DNA of 64,000 bases, from NCBI RefSeq assembly GCF_013912375.1, contig NZ_JACETV010000001.1, positions 1,364,001 through 1,428,000 of the forward strand, given 5' to 3'. The notes under the pieces were generated by a model, which saw nothing but the letters and a program-made list of their open reading frames with translations, was not told where the DNA came from and did no database searches. Shown here in pieces: positions 29,001 to 36,105 of the stretch; within the stretch, counting starts at the first letter, position 1, and the number at the start of each line of letters is the position of its first letter. A program made the position numbers and the translations under genes. This DNA comes from Emticicia sp. BO119 (GTDB lineage: Bacteria > Bacteroidota > Bacteroidia > Cytophagales > Spirosomataceae).

Positions 29001-29151
29001 CTACAGTTTGTGCATCAACTACGATGGTTGCATTTTTGAATGCATACTGCCCCGGACGTTCGTCATAAACGCCATTGCGAGGGAAGGTAACCTGTGAAAA
29101 TGCTTGAATGTTGATGAATAAGATGAAAAAACTGAGAAGGATTTTCTTCAT
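26080..29151 (-). CDS. Exported double amidohydrolase, N-terminal module degenerate
   Basis: A 1023-residue protein with a signal peptide (FFILFINIQAFSQ). Module 1 (about residues 25-430) has YPGLIDIYSDYGMPEI instead of an HxH motif and ends with SLKKGMVANFIITSDNLFS. A linker with beta-rich sequence (430-560) follows. Module 2 (about 565-980) is intact: NGIFDEHSHIALFS (HxH), ITCHSYVQSE, NTFTHILEGYKLADKM and INSDDAEM provide the metal ligands and catalytic Asp, and VTLNPAKMLHLDNRLGSIKVG is the family end. Relatives act as imidazolonepropionase- or dipeptidase-like enzymes. A glycine-rich GGGRGGFGGG loop lies near residue 112. Upstream gene of the pair. Confidence 0.85.
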   Translation of the reverse strand: MKKILLSFFILFINIQAFSQVTFPRNGVYDERPGQYAFKNATIVVDAQTVVDNAMIYIRNGVIESVGKDLKVPGGTVVYDLKGKRIYPGLIDIYSDYGMPEIVRPQGGGRGGFGGGQMESNKKGAYDWNQAVKPEVEAGKEFKANAQKAEEMRKIGFGAASVHIADGIVRGSGALVALGDGKEHDLLIKEKSSAHYSLSKGTSTQTYPVSMMGSVALLRQTYYDAEWYKKGGNKEERNLSLEAFNEIQGLPQIYEATDKLAVLRGDKIGKEFGVQYIFKGAGDEYQRLDEIKVLGNPLILPLNFPTAYDVEDPFDASQVSLTEMKHWEMAPYNAGYVSKAGISFAITTNGLRNKADFWTNLRKAIENGLPESKALEALTSAPAKLLKVDNMLGSLKKGMVANFIITSDNLFSKDNVIYENWIQGKRYIISDMNVTDVRGVYDLTVGDKTGLKLNISGKIDKPEYQVLANDTVKIATKVTRLSDLFTITTKLERRDPNDTRLSGYYDGKNIKGEGVLPDGRQVKWSAIYKEAAKETTKKDTTKAKTTEVGKVLFPFTAYGSETKPQQETMLIKNATVWTNEKEGIVQNTDVLLQNGKIAQVGKNLTAPAGAKTIDGTGKHLTNGIFDEHSHIALFSINEVQSVSAEVRQEDVVNSEDINIYRQLAGGVTSSQLLHGSADCIGGQSALIKLKWGENPNNLLIKGADGFIKFALGENVKQGNSAQATTRFPATRMGVEQVYMDAFQRATEYEKAWKAYNGLANKNGVTPPKKDLELDALVEIMNKKRFITCHSYVQSEINMMMKVAETFNFNINTFTHILEGYKLADKMKNHGVSASTFSDWWAYKMEVKEAIPYNAAILTKMGVNTAINSDDAEMARRLNQEAAKTVLYGGVSEEDAWKMVTLNPAKMLHLDNRLGSIKVGKDADVVLWNNNPLSIYARPEKTIVDGTVYFDVEKDDQMHMSVAKERNRLMLKMLAEKSAGNPTQRAMPRRNLQIHCDTIMEMGVTENRGESSEVMMDSNSSDKK

Positions 29152-29197
29152 GGATAGGTTTGTGATGTTTGGTTAATGATATTGCGAATTTGATAAA

Positions 29198-29231
29198 TTT
29201 GCCTTAATAAACAAAACTATTAATACTTTTG
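29198..29231 (+). promoter_or_regulatory. Promoter of the pabB operon
   Basis: TTTG at 29198-29201 and TACTTTTG at 29224-29231 are separated by 22 bases, slightly long for the Bacteroidota consensus. On the opposite strand CAAAACTA (29212-29219) gives a -7-like TAGTTTTG toward the amidohydrolase gene, so the two promoters may overlap. Confidence 0.45.
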
Positions 29232-29271
29232 CAGTCAGAATCGTCTAAATGTTATAAAAACGCTTTTAAAA

Positions 29272-30345
29272 GTGAAAATCAATAGACAGAGTGCAATCTC
29301 AAAATTTAACAATTTTTCTACTAAAAGTACCCCATTTCTATTTATAATTGACTTTCAAGGTGAAAATTGTGTGGTAGAACCGCTTGACAGAATCAATAGT
29401 AAAGAGCTTAAATTTTGGGTAAACGGGAAGACAAATGTAATTGTTGAAACAGATGATTTTGAGGGGAAGGAAGAGGTAAAACTGGAAAAATACCCAATAG
29501 ATTTTTTGCAATACAAAAAAGGGTTTGATTATGTGCAGAAGAATATTTTTCAGGGAAATAGTTTTTTGACTAACTTAACCTGCGAAACGCCTATCAGTTT
29601 GAATATTAGTTTGCCGGAAGTTTTCAAGCGAAGTCAGGCAAAATACAAACTCTGGTGGAAAGACCATTTTGTCTGTTTTTCGCCAGAGATTTTTGTGCAG
29701 ATTGATGAAACAGGCAAAATTTCATCGTTCCCAATGAAAGGTACAATTGATGCCTCAATACCTAATGCCGAAACCACTCTGCTGAACGACCGGAAAGAGT
29801 TTTATGAGCACACCACTATTGTAGATTTGATTCGTAATGATTTGAGTAGTGTAGCGGAAAAAGTATGGGTCGAAAAATTCAGATATATTGATAAAATAGA
29901 AACTCATGATGGAAACCAGTTATTACAATTGAGTTCTCAGGTAAGTGGATTATTGAGAAGTGACTGGCGGCAGCACTTAGGTGAAATCATTTTCGGGATG
30001 CTTCCGGCAGGTTCAATTTCAGGCGCACCGAAGAATAAAACAATTGAAATTATTTATAGCGCAGAAAAGGAAACTTATTTAGCGGATAGTATAAAAATAG
30101 GCAAAAGAGATTTTTATACGGGTATATTTGGTGTATTTGATGGTAAAACTTTAGATACCGGAGTGATGATTCGTTTTATAGAACAGAAAGCGGGTGGTGA
30201 TTTAAGTTTTAAGAGTGGCGGAGGAATAACTTCGCATAGTATTGCCGAAAAAGAGTATAAGGAAATGATTCAGAAAATATATGTCCCTATTGTTCGAGAC
30301 CATACTGTTGCAAAACAGAAAACTGCACAATCTTGCCTATCATAA
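29272..30345 (+). CDS. pabB: Aminodeoxychorismate synthase component I
   Basis: A 357-residue chorismate-binding enzyme that makes 4-amino-4-deoxychorismate with a glutaminase subunit, for folate. Motifs: FQGNSFLTNLTCETPI, FPMKGTIDAS, TTIVDLIRNDLSSVAEKVWVE, GMLPAGSISGAPKNKTIEII and RDFYTGIFGVFDG, ending SFKSGGGITSHSIAEKEYKEM. It starts with GTG at 29272; no ATG lies near, and the N-terminus (TPFLFIIDFQGENCVVEPL) fits short Bacteroidota PabB forms that lack the longer N-terminal domain of TrpE. Its last 65 bases overlap the next gene, so translation is coupled. No pabA is in the window. Confidence 0.9.
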   Translation: MKINRQSAISKFNNFSTKSTPFLFIIDFQGENCVVEPLDRINSKELKFWVNGKTNVIVETDDFEGKEEVKLEKYPIDFLQYKKGFDYVQKNIFQGNSFLTNLTCETPISLNISLPEVFKRSQAKYKLWWKDHFVCFSPEIFVQIDETGKISSFPMKGTIDASIPNAETTLLNDRKEFYEHTTIVDLIRNDLSSVAEKVWVEKFRYIDKIETHDGNQLLQLSSQVSGLLRSDWRQHLGEIIFGMLPAGSISGAPKNKTIEIIYSAEKETYLADSIKIGKRDFYTGIFGVFDGKTLDTGVMIRFIEQKAGGDLSFKSGGGITSHSIAEKEYKEMIQKIYVPIVRDHTVAKQKTAQSCLS

Positions 30346-30898
30346 CCGGCGGATGGAGCAAAGTCGAAAAGATTTGTTAGCTATTGATAAAACGATATCT
30401 TTGGAAAGGCTAATTCAAATTCCAGACTGGATAGATGAGGGTTTGTACAGATGCAGGGTAAGATATACAACTGATATAGAAAAAATCGAGTTTTATGAGT
30501 ATCGATTTAATCATCCTGAAATTATCGAGATTGTAGAGGATACAAGCATTGTTTATCCTTATAAATTTGAAGATAGAAGACAGTTTCATCTTGCTCTTGC
30601 AGAACATCCTCATGCCAACGAGGTAATTATCACACATAATGGATATTTAACGGATTCTTCATTTTCTAATATTGCTTTATTTGATGGGAATAATTGGCTC
30701 ACGCCTGATACTCCACTACTTAATGGAACTAAGAGACAATATTTGTTAGATAATAAAATTTTAAAAGAGGCTCCCATTCAGGTTGAGGACTTAAGGCATT
30801 TTAAGAAATTGTCGTTAATTAATGCTATGCGGGATTTGAATATCGTCTATGATTTTATTTTTTATCCTAATCATCTGATAATTCATGGTAAATATTGA
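30281..30898 (+). CDS. Aminotransferase class IV, short PabC-like (aminodeoxychorismate lyase)
   Basis: A 205-residue fold-type IV PLP protein, shorter than typical PabC (about 270) but normal for the Bacteroidota form. The N-terminus MSLLFETILLQNRKLHNLAYHN fits; the PLP lysine is likely in VYPYKFEDRRQFH, and EVIITHNGYLTDSSFSNIA plus LTPDTPLLNGTKRQYLL are class IV motifs. It would release pyruvate from aminodeoxychorismate to give p-aminobenzoate. The ATG lies inside the end of pabB (65-base overlap) and its end overlaps the next gene by 14 bases, so three genes are tightly coupled. Confidence 0.85.
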   Translation: MSLLFETILLQNRKLHNLAYHNRRMEQSRKDLLAIDKTISLERLIQIPDWIDEGLYRCRVRYTTDIEKIEFYEYRFNHPEIIEIVEDTSIVYPYKFEDRRQFHLALAEHPHANEVIITHNGYLTDSSFSNIALFDGNNWLTPDTPLLNGTKRQYLLDNKILKEAPIQVEDLRHFKKLSLINAMRDLNIVYDFIFYPNHLIIHGKY

Positions 30899-32009
30899 GA
30901 ATCTAATTATTGGGGCAGGCCCATCTGGTCTTTCTATTGCCGGTAGACTCAGAAAATCAGGAATACCTTTTGAGGTATTAGAAAAATCAGACAATGTTGG
31001 AATTGCCTGGAGAAACCATTACGATAGATTGCATTTGCACACAGATAAAAAATATTCTGAATTGCCTTATTTGCCATTTCCTAAAGACTATCCGACATTT
31101 ATTTCTAAACACCAATATATTGCATATCTTGACAAATATGTGCAGGAGTTCGATATAAAGCCTGTTTTTAATCAGAAAGTTGTTTCAGTTAAAAAAGACG
31201 GAGTTGTTTGGATTGTGCAAACACAAGATAAAATTTATGAAGCAAAAAACGTTATAATAGCCACAGGATATAATCGGATACCTAAAATACCTGTGATTAA
31301 AGGGCAGGAAAGTTTTAATGGAGGAATAGTCCATTCTGAAAAATATAAGAATGGAAAACCATATAAAGATAAAAATGTACTGGTAGTTGGCTATGGCAAC
31401 TCAGGTGCAGAGATTGCTCTCGACTTGTATGAGTATGGTGCAAATTCGTTTGTTTCGATCCGAAACCCAGTAAATATCGTTAAAAGAGAATTTAAAGGAC
31501 ACTCAACGCAAAGTCTGGCTATATTTTTTATTCGCTTTGGCAATAAAGTGTATGATTTTATTGCAAGACTATTTAAGAAACTGTTATTAAAAGCTGTAAG
31601 AGGAACAAATATTCCTATCTCACCTTTAGCTCCATCAGAACAATTACGTACACTTGGCAAAGTTGCCGTAATTGATGTAGGCACACTGGCGCAAATCAAG
31701 GCAGGAAATATCAGAATAATGCCGGATATTGAGCAATTGACAGACCATGCGGCTATATTTGTCAATGGAGAGAAACTCTCTGTTGATACCATAATTATGG
31801 CCACAGGGTATCATGCTCGTTTAGAAGAGTTTATTAATAATGTTTCACCATTACTCAACGAAAGAGGCTATCCTAAAGCCATGTGGTTTGATGATGACCT
31901 CTATAAAGGTCTTTATTTTATAGGGTTTAACCTGCCACTTACAGGCATTTTAAGAGATATTAATCTGAGTTCAGAGAAAATTGTAAAGCATATAAGAAAA
32001 TCCCACTAA
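30885..32009 (+). CDS. Flavin-containing monooxygenase-like NAD(P)/FAD oxidoreductase
   Basis: A 374-residue flavoprotein with two dinucleotide motifs, LIIGAGPSGLSIAGRLRKSG (FAD) at residue 7 and VVGYGNSGAEIALDLYEYG (NADPH) near 167. Between them lies FNGGIVHSEKY, which fits the monooxygenase fingerprint FxGxxxHxxxY; MATGYHARLEEF is the C-terminal ATG motif. This is the pattern of class B flavin monooxygenases, including plant YUCCA-type enzymes. The substrate is unknown. Its ATG lies 14 bases inside the pabC-like gene, so it is translated with the p-aminobenzoate genes, which is an uncommon partner. Confidence 0.85.
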   Translation: MVNIENLIIGAGPSGLSIAGRLRKSGIPFEVLEKSDNVGIAWRNHYDRLHLHTDKKYSELPYLPFPKDYPTFISKHQYIAYLDKYVQEFDIKPVFNQKVVSVKKDGVVWIVQTQDKIYEAKNVIIATGYNRIPKIPVIKGQESFNGGIVHSEKYKNGKPYKDKNVLVVGYGNSGAEIALDLYEYGANSFVSIRNPVNIVKREFKGHSTQSLAIFFIRFGNKVYDFIARLFKKLLLKAVRGTNIPISPLAPSEQLRTLGKVAVIDVGTLAQIKAGNIRIMPDIEQLTDHAAIFVNGEKLSVDTIIMATGYHARLEEFINNVSPLLNERGYPKAMWFDDDLYKGLYFIGFNLPLTGILRDINLSSEKIVKHIRKSH

Positions 32010-32167
32010 AAACATGGACAGCAGAATAATTGTGAATGGGGTTTATTGTTTGAAAATCTTTAAAAAGATGATCTTCCGAATGTCGGATACATTTAATGAG
32101 TAGTATGTTTGCATTGCGTTTGTTTTACCATTAAGTAAAAAATTGTTCAGTTTTCATTCATTTTTTG

Positions 32168-32197
32168 TTGTGTATGCTGATTTGATCGGTAATTTTA
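32168..32197 (+). promoter_or_regulatory. Possible promoter of the S74 tail-fibre-type gene
   Basis: TTG at 32168-32170, 19 bases, then TAATTTTA at 32190-32197 (last base deviates from TAnnTTTG). The transcript would start about 35 bases before the ATG. TATGTTTG at 32104-32111 is an alternative -7 box without a -33 partner. Confidence 0.35.
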
Positions 32198-32236
32198 GTC
32201 TACAATAAATCCGTCAATTCTAAAAACAGCAATTGT

Positions 32237-33877
32237 ATGAAAAATCTTCTATCTTTCTTCGCGCTTTTTTGTTTTCTGACTTGTTTTAAAGTGAATGCTC
32301 AGGTCTATGTTCAGGAAGCAACCGATGGTTCTGTAACCATTACCCCCAAAGGAGTAAGAGGCAAAAACGGAAACCCGGGCAATAATGATACAAACGTTTC
32401 TTTAGGCCCTCAATCCTTGAAATCTACCATCGGCAGCCAGAATGTTGCTATTGGTCTGTCTGCTCTGTTTGCTAATACTTCTGGTAGCCGGAATACGGCT
32501 TTGGGTAGCCAGGCCATTACAAATAATACAACCGGACTGGGAAATACAGGATTAGGCTACAATAGTTTATTTAATGTAACAACAGCTAACGGAGCAGTTG
32601 GTGTTGGAGAGTATTCATTGTATTCGGCCACAACAGGTGCAGATAATGTTGGTGTAGGAAGATATGTGATGTACGCTAATACCAATGGAATTGAAAATGT
32701 AGGGGTAGGAGCCTATGCTTTGTATCAGAATAATGGGGGGAATTATAATACTGCCATTGGTAATAGAAGCTTATATAGTAGTACAGGTAGCTATTATAAT
32801 ACAGCTGTCGGAAACAGGGCTCTATATTTTACTTTAGGAGGGGCGGCAAATGTTGCTTCAGGGGCTTATGCCATGTACTATAATACTTCAGGAAGCAACA
32901 ACGTAGCTGATGGATACCAAGCCATGTATAATAATACGATTGGTCAGAGTAATGTAGCGATTGGTGCAAACGCTATGTATTCTGGCAAAGCACAAAGTTA
33001 TAATACTGCAGTTGGCTCAGGAGCTATGGCCTACGCGTATAGCAGTGCAATTGCAAATGAAGGGCATAATACAGCGCTTGGTTATCAGGCGTTGAGAGGT
33101 GCAAATAGTGCTGCTACAAATTATGGTATATTTAATGTTGCTGTTGGGTCACAAACACTTTTGTTTCTGACTCAGGGATCTGCTAATACAGGAATCGGAT
33201 ATACAGCCTTACAAAACCTTACGAGTGGTAATTCAAATACAGCATTAGGTAGTTATGCAGGTAATAATATCACAACCGGGAACTATAATATCGCTATCGG
33301 TAACAGTTCGGGACAAAATCTTACATCAGGTGAAAATAATGTATTGATTGGTGGAGGAAATGTATCAACAGGGTCTAATAATATTACCATTGGTGTAGGA
33401 GCGAATGTACCTAATGCTTCATTGAGTAATCAGATACGTTTAGGAAATACTTCAATTACCTATGCCGGAATACAAGTAGCATGGGATGTTACTTCTGATA
33501 AAAGATGGAAGGAGCAGATTCAGCCTCTGCCTTTAGGAATTGACTTTATTAAATCGCTGAAGCCGGTTCAGTACGTGCGTAAAAATGATAAGTATAAAAC
33601 AACTGAAATGGGTTTAATTGCTCAGGATTTGGAGAAGACCTTAGCTGACTTCAAAGAAGAAAATATGGGCTTGCTAAAAAAAGATGAAAATGGGTATTAT
33701 TCCATTAGATATAATGACCTGATGGCACCCATGATTAAAGCTTTACAAGAGCAACAAGCCATGATTGAAAAATTGATGAAAGAAAACCAAAGTCTGATTG
33801 CAGAAGTAAAAGAAATAAAAAACACCCTTGCCACCAGTACAAACGCAATAAAAGCAAGCTCAGAATCAGAAAAATAA
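32237..33877 (+). CDS. Surface protein with YadA-like head repeats and S74 autoprocessing domain
   Basis: A 546-residue exported protein (signal peptide ending near VNAQ). Residues about 55-400 consist of roughly sixteen degenerate repeats with cores such as NTALGSQAI, NTAIGNRSL and NVAIGANAM, the pattern of trimeric autotransporter heads that form a left-handed beta roll. From about 419, SDKRWKEQIQPLPLGIDFI with a Ser-Lys pair, then YKTTEMGLIAQDLEKTL, matches the peptidase S74 intramolecular chaperone of tail fibres and endosialidases, which trimerises and may cleave itself. The last 60 residues form a coiled coil (QEQQAMIEKLMKENQSLIAE). It is probably a trimeric surface fibre. No phage genes adjoin it. 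Confidence 0.85.
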   Translation: MKNLLSFFALFCFLTCFKVNAQVYVQEATDGSVTITPKGVRGKNGNPGNNDTNVSLGPQSLKSTIGSQNVAIGLSALFANTSGSRNTALGSQAITNNTTGLGNTGLGYNSLFNVTTANGAVGVGEYSLYSATTGADNVGVGRYVMYANTNGIENVGVGAYALYQNNGGNYNTAIGNRSLYSSTGSYYNTAVGNRALYFTLGGAANVASGAYAMYYNTSGSNNVADGYQAMYNNTIGQSNVAIGANAMYSGKAQSYNTAVGSGAMAYAYSSAIANEGHNTALGYQALRGANSAATNYGIFNVAVGSQTLLFLTQGSANTGIGYTALQNLTSGNSNTALGSYAGNNITTGNYNIAIGNSSGQNLTSGENNVLIGGGNVSTGSNNITIGVGANVPNASLSNQIRLGNTSITYAGIQVAWDVTSDKRWKEQIQPLPLGIDFIKSLKPVQYVRKNDKYKTTEMGLIAQDLEKTLADFKEENMGLLKKDENGYYSIRYNDLMAPMIKALQEQQAMIEKLMKENQSLIAEVKEIKNTLATSTNAIKASSESEK

Positions 33878-33896
33878 AACTATATCCTGAAAATGG

Positions 33897-33935
33897 GAGA
33901 GCCTCTTACTAACAGAAAGGCTCTCGCTGTTTTTT
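33897..33935 (+). terminator. Intrinsic terminator after the S74 gene
   Basis: An 8-bp stem GAGAGCCT/AGGCTCTC (33897-33904 with 33918-33925) is followed by CTG and a six-T run. Confidence 0.7.
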
Positions 33936-36060
33936 AAGGTAGCGCAAATGCAACATATTGATTACCTTTTTTTGCGCCTAATTTAGTTCCTCCACAAGCT
34001 AATACTATATATTGTTTGCCATTAACCTGATAGGTTGACGGAGTAGCAAAAGCTGCCGCCGGAAGCCGGGTTTCCCAGATCAGAGTTCCTGTTTTCTTAT
34101 TGAATACTCTGAATTTCTCATCTTTTGTGGCTGCAATAAACAATAAACCATTGGCGGTTACGACAGGTCCACCATAGTTTTCAGAACCGGTAGTTGGGAT
34201 ACCCTTTTGTTTTAGGGATTCATATTCTCCAAACGGTATTTTCCAGAGATACTCACCTGTGTTCAGATCAATGGCATTTAAAGTTCCCCAAGGTGGAGAA
34301 ATAGCAGGGAATCCCTTACTGTCGAGGAATTTATTATAACCTGTACTTACATATGGCAGATAGGGATTTTTAAAGCCAGTATTGCCAGAAGAACTAACTT
34401 CTTTCTTCTCTTCACCGAATAAAAAAGATACAACCGCCTGTTTTTCTGACGCACTTAGTGTTGTAAAACCTGGCATCATGCCTTTCCCATTGCTAATAAT
34501 TTGTACAACAAAAGCTCTATCACGGCGTTTTTCAATTTCAACTAAAGATGGATACCCACTTCTGGTATTTCCTTTTCGGTTGGCTCCATGACAATTGGTG
34601 CAAGAAGTAGCATAAATACGCTCTCCAGTGCTTAAACCTGCCAAAGCGTCTCTTTTAGGGGTGTCTTTCATGGTTAGTATCCAGGCCATTTCATTACTAT
34701 TTACATATAGGATGCCTTCCTTTGGGTCTGCTGCTGCCCCTCCCCATTCAGCCCCTCCATCAAAACCAGGTAGAATAACGGTACCTTCTTTGCTTGGAGC
34801 CGCAAATCTGTCTCGCCGATAGGTTTTGAACTTAGCTATTAATGAATCGCGGTCTTGGGCATACGGACTAATGTCATTTTCTGTTAATGTATGCGCCTGA
34901 CGTGCAAATGGGGCAGGTTTAGTCGGAATAGGTTGCGTAGGCCAGGCAACCTCTCCTGGTAAATCTGATTTAGGAGCAGGAATTTCCTGAATAGGAAATA
35001 ATGGTTTTCCGGTTACCCTATCAAATAAATACACATATCCTTGCTTACTTGTTTGGGCTACAGCATCAATCATCCGGCCATTATGTTTTACAGTAATAAG
35101 GTTTGGAGGTGCGGGTAAGTCTCGGTCCCAGATGTCATGGTGGGTAGTCTGGAAATGCCATAGCAGTTTACCTGTTCTGGCATCTAAGGCTAAAAGGCAA
35201 TTGGCATATAAGTTTTTTCCAGTTCTTTTTCCACCATAAAAATCATAACCTGCTGAGCCTGTCGGAACATAGATAATGCCGCGTTTTCTGTCGACAGACA
35301 TTCCTGCCCAATTGTTTGCTGCACCTACTTCAGTATTCTTGTATGCCTGGGTGGGCCAGGTTGAATAACCAGGTTCGCTTGGGTACGGTATAGTATGGAA
35401 AGTCCACGCTAATTTTCCTGTCTTTATATTAAATGCCCTGATGTCACCCGGAGCTGCATCGGCACCCTCTGAGAGCCGCACAGGCATTACTATCAAATCT
35501 TCGAAAATGGTGCCCGGCGTATTAGAAATAATAAATTTCTTTTGGGCAATTTCGGGAAGTCCTGTGTGTAAATCTACTCTGCCATTATCTCCGAAAGTAG
35601 TAATTGATTTACCTGTAGTCGCATCAATGGCATAGAGATATTCACCAATGGTATGCAGGATTCTTTTATCATTCCCATCGCTCCAATAAGCAACTCCACG
35701 GCTGGTACTGGCAAAACTTTTCAATTTATCTCCGAATCGCCAAATTTCTTTGCCGGTTGCTGCATCTAAAGCAAACGCCTGTACTGAGGCAGTAACTCCA
35801 TACAGTACCCCATCAACAATTATTGGGTTTACCTGCATTTGACCGGAGTCTGGTGTGGAGTAAGTCCAGGCTACTTTCAGGTTGTGAACATTTTCTGGCT
35901 TAATCTGATCTAAAGTGGTGTAATGATTTCTATCTGGCCCGCCTAAGTATTCGTTCCATTCAGTATAATCTTCGTTAGCGAACTGATCGCCTTTTTGCAA
36001 AGCTGTAGCAATCAGGAAAATACCCAGCGACAACAATGCTGCGTAGATACTTTTTTTCAT
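33934..36060 (-). CDS. PQQ-dependent dehydrogenase with inserted cytochrome c domain
   Basis: A 708-residue exported protein with a signal segment at residues 5-22. PQQ propeller motifs are repeated: LDAATGKEIWRFG, IDATTGKSITTFG, ALDARTGKLLWHFQTTHHDIWDRDL, DLNTGEYLWKIP and FNKKTGTLIWETRL. A c-type heme motif CTNCHG lies near residue 485, inserted between propeller blades and followed by a possible axial Met in KGMMPGFTTL. This is the soluble quinohemoprotein layout of periplasmic sugar or alcohol dehydrogenases passing electrons to the respiratory chain. Length (about 700) is typical. No PQQ biosynthesis gene is present. It lies 45 bases downstream of the 1099-residue gene. Confidence 0.9.
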   Translation of the reverse strand: MKKSIYAALLSLGIFLIATALQKGDQFANEDYTEWNEYLGGPDRNHYTTLDQIKPENVHNLKVAWTYSTPDSGQMQVNPIIVDGVLYGVTASVQAFALDAATGKEIWRFGDKLKSFASTSRGVAYWSDGNDKRILHTIGEYLYAIDATTGKSITTFGDNGRVDLHTGLPEIAQKKFIISNTPGTIFEDLIVMPVRLSEGADAAPGDIRAFNIKTGKLAWTFHTIPYPSEPGYSTWPTQAYKNTEVGAANNWAGMSVDRKRGIIYVPTGSAGYDFYGGKRTGKNLYANCLLALDARTGKLLWHFQTTHHDIWDRDLPAPPNLITVKHNGRMIDAVAQTSKQGYVYLFDRVTGKPLFPIQEIPAPKSDLPGEVAWPTQPIPTKPAPFARQAHTLTENDISPYAQDRDSLIAKFKTYRRDRFAAPSKEGTVILPGFDGGAEWGGAAADPKEGILYVNSNEMAWILTMKDTPKRDALAGLSTGERIYATSCTNCHGANRKGNTRSGYPSLVEIEKRRDRAFVVQIISNGKGMMPGFTTLSASEKQAVVSFLFGEEKKEVSSSGNTGFKNPYLPYVSTGYNKFLDSKGFPAISPPWGTLNAIDLNTGEYLWKIPFGEYESLKQKGIPTTGSENYGGPVVTANGLLFIAATKDEKFRVFNKKTGTLIWETRLPAAAFATPSTYQVNGKQYIVLACGGTKLGAKKGNQYVAFALP

Positions 36061-36105
36061 AGGTTTTAAGTTAAGTGTTAGGTATAGATTGAATATTACA
36101 AAAGG

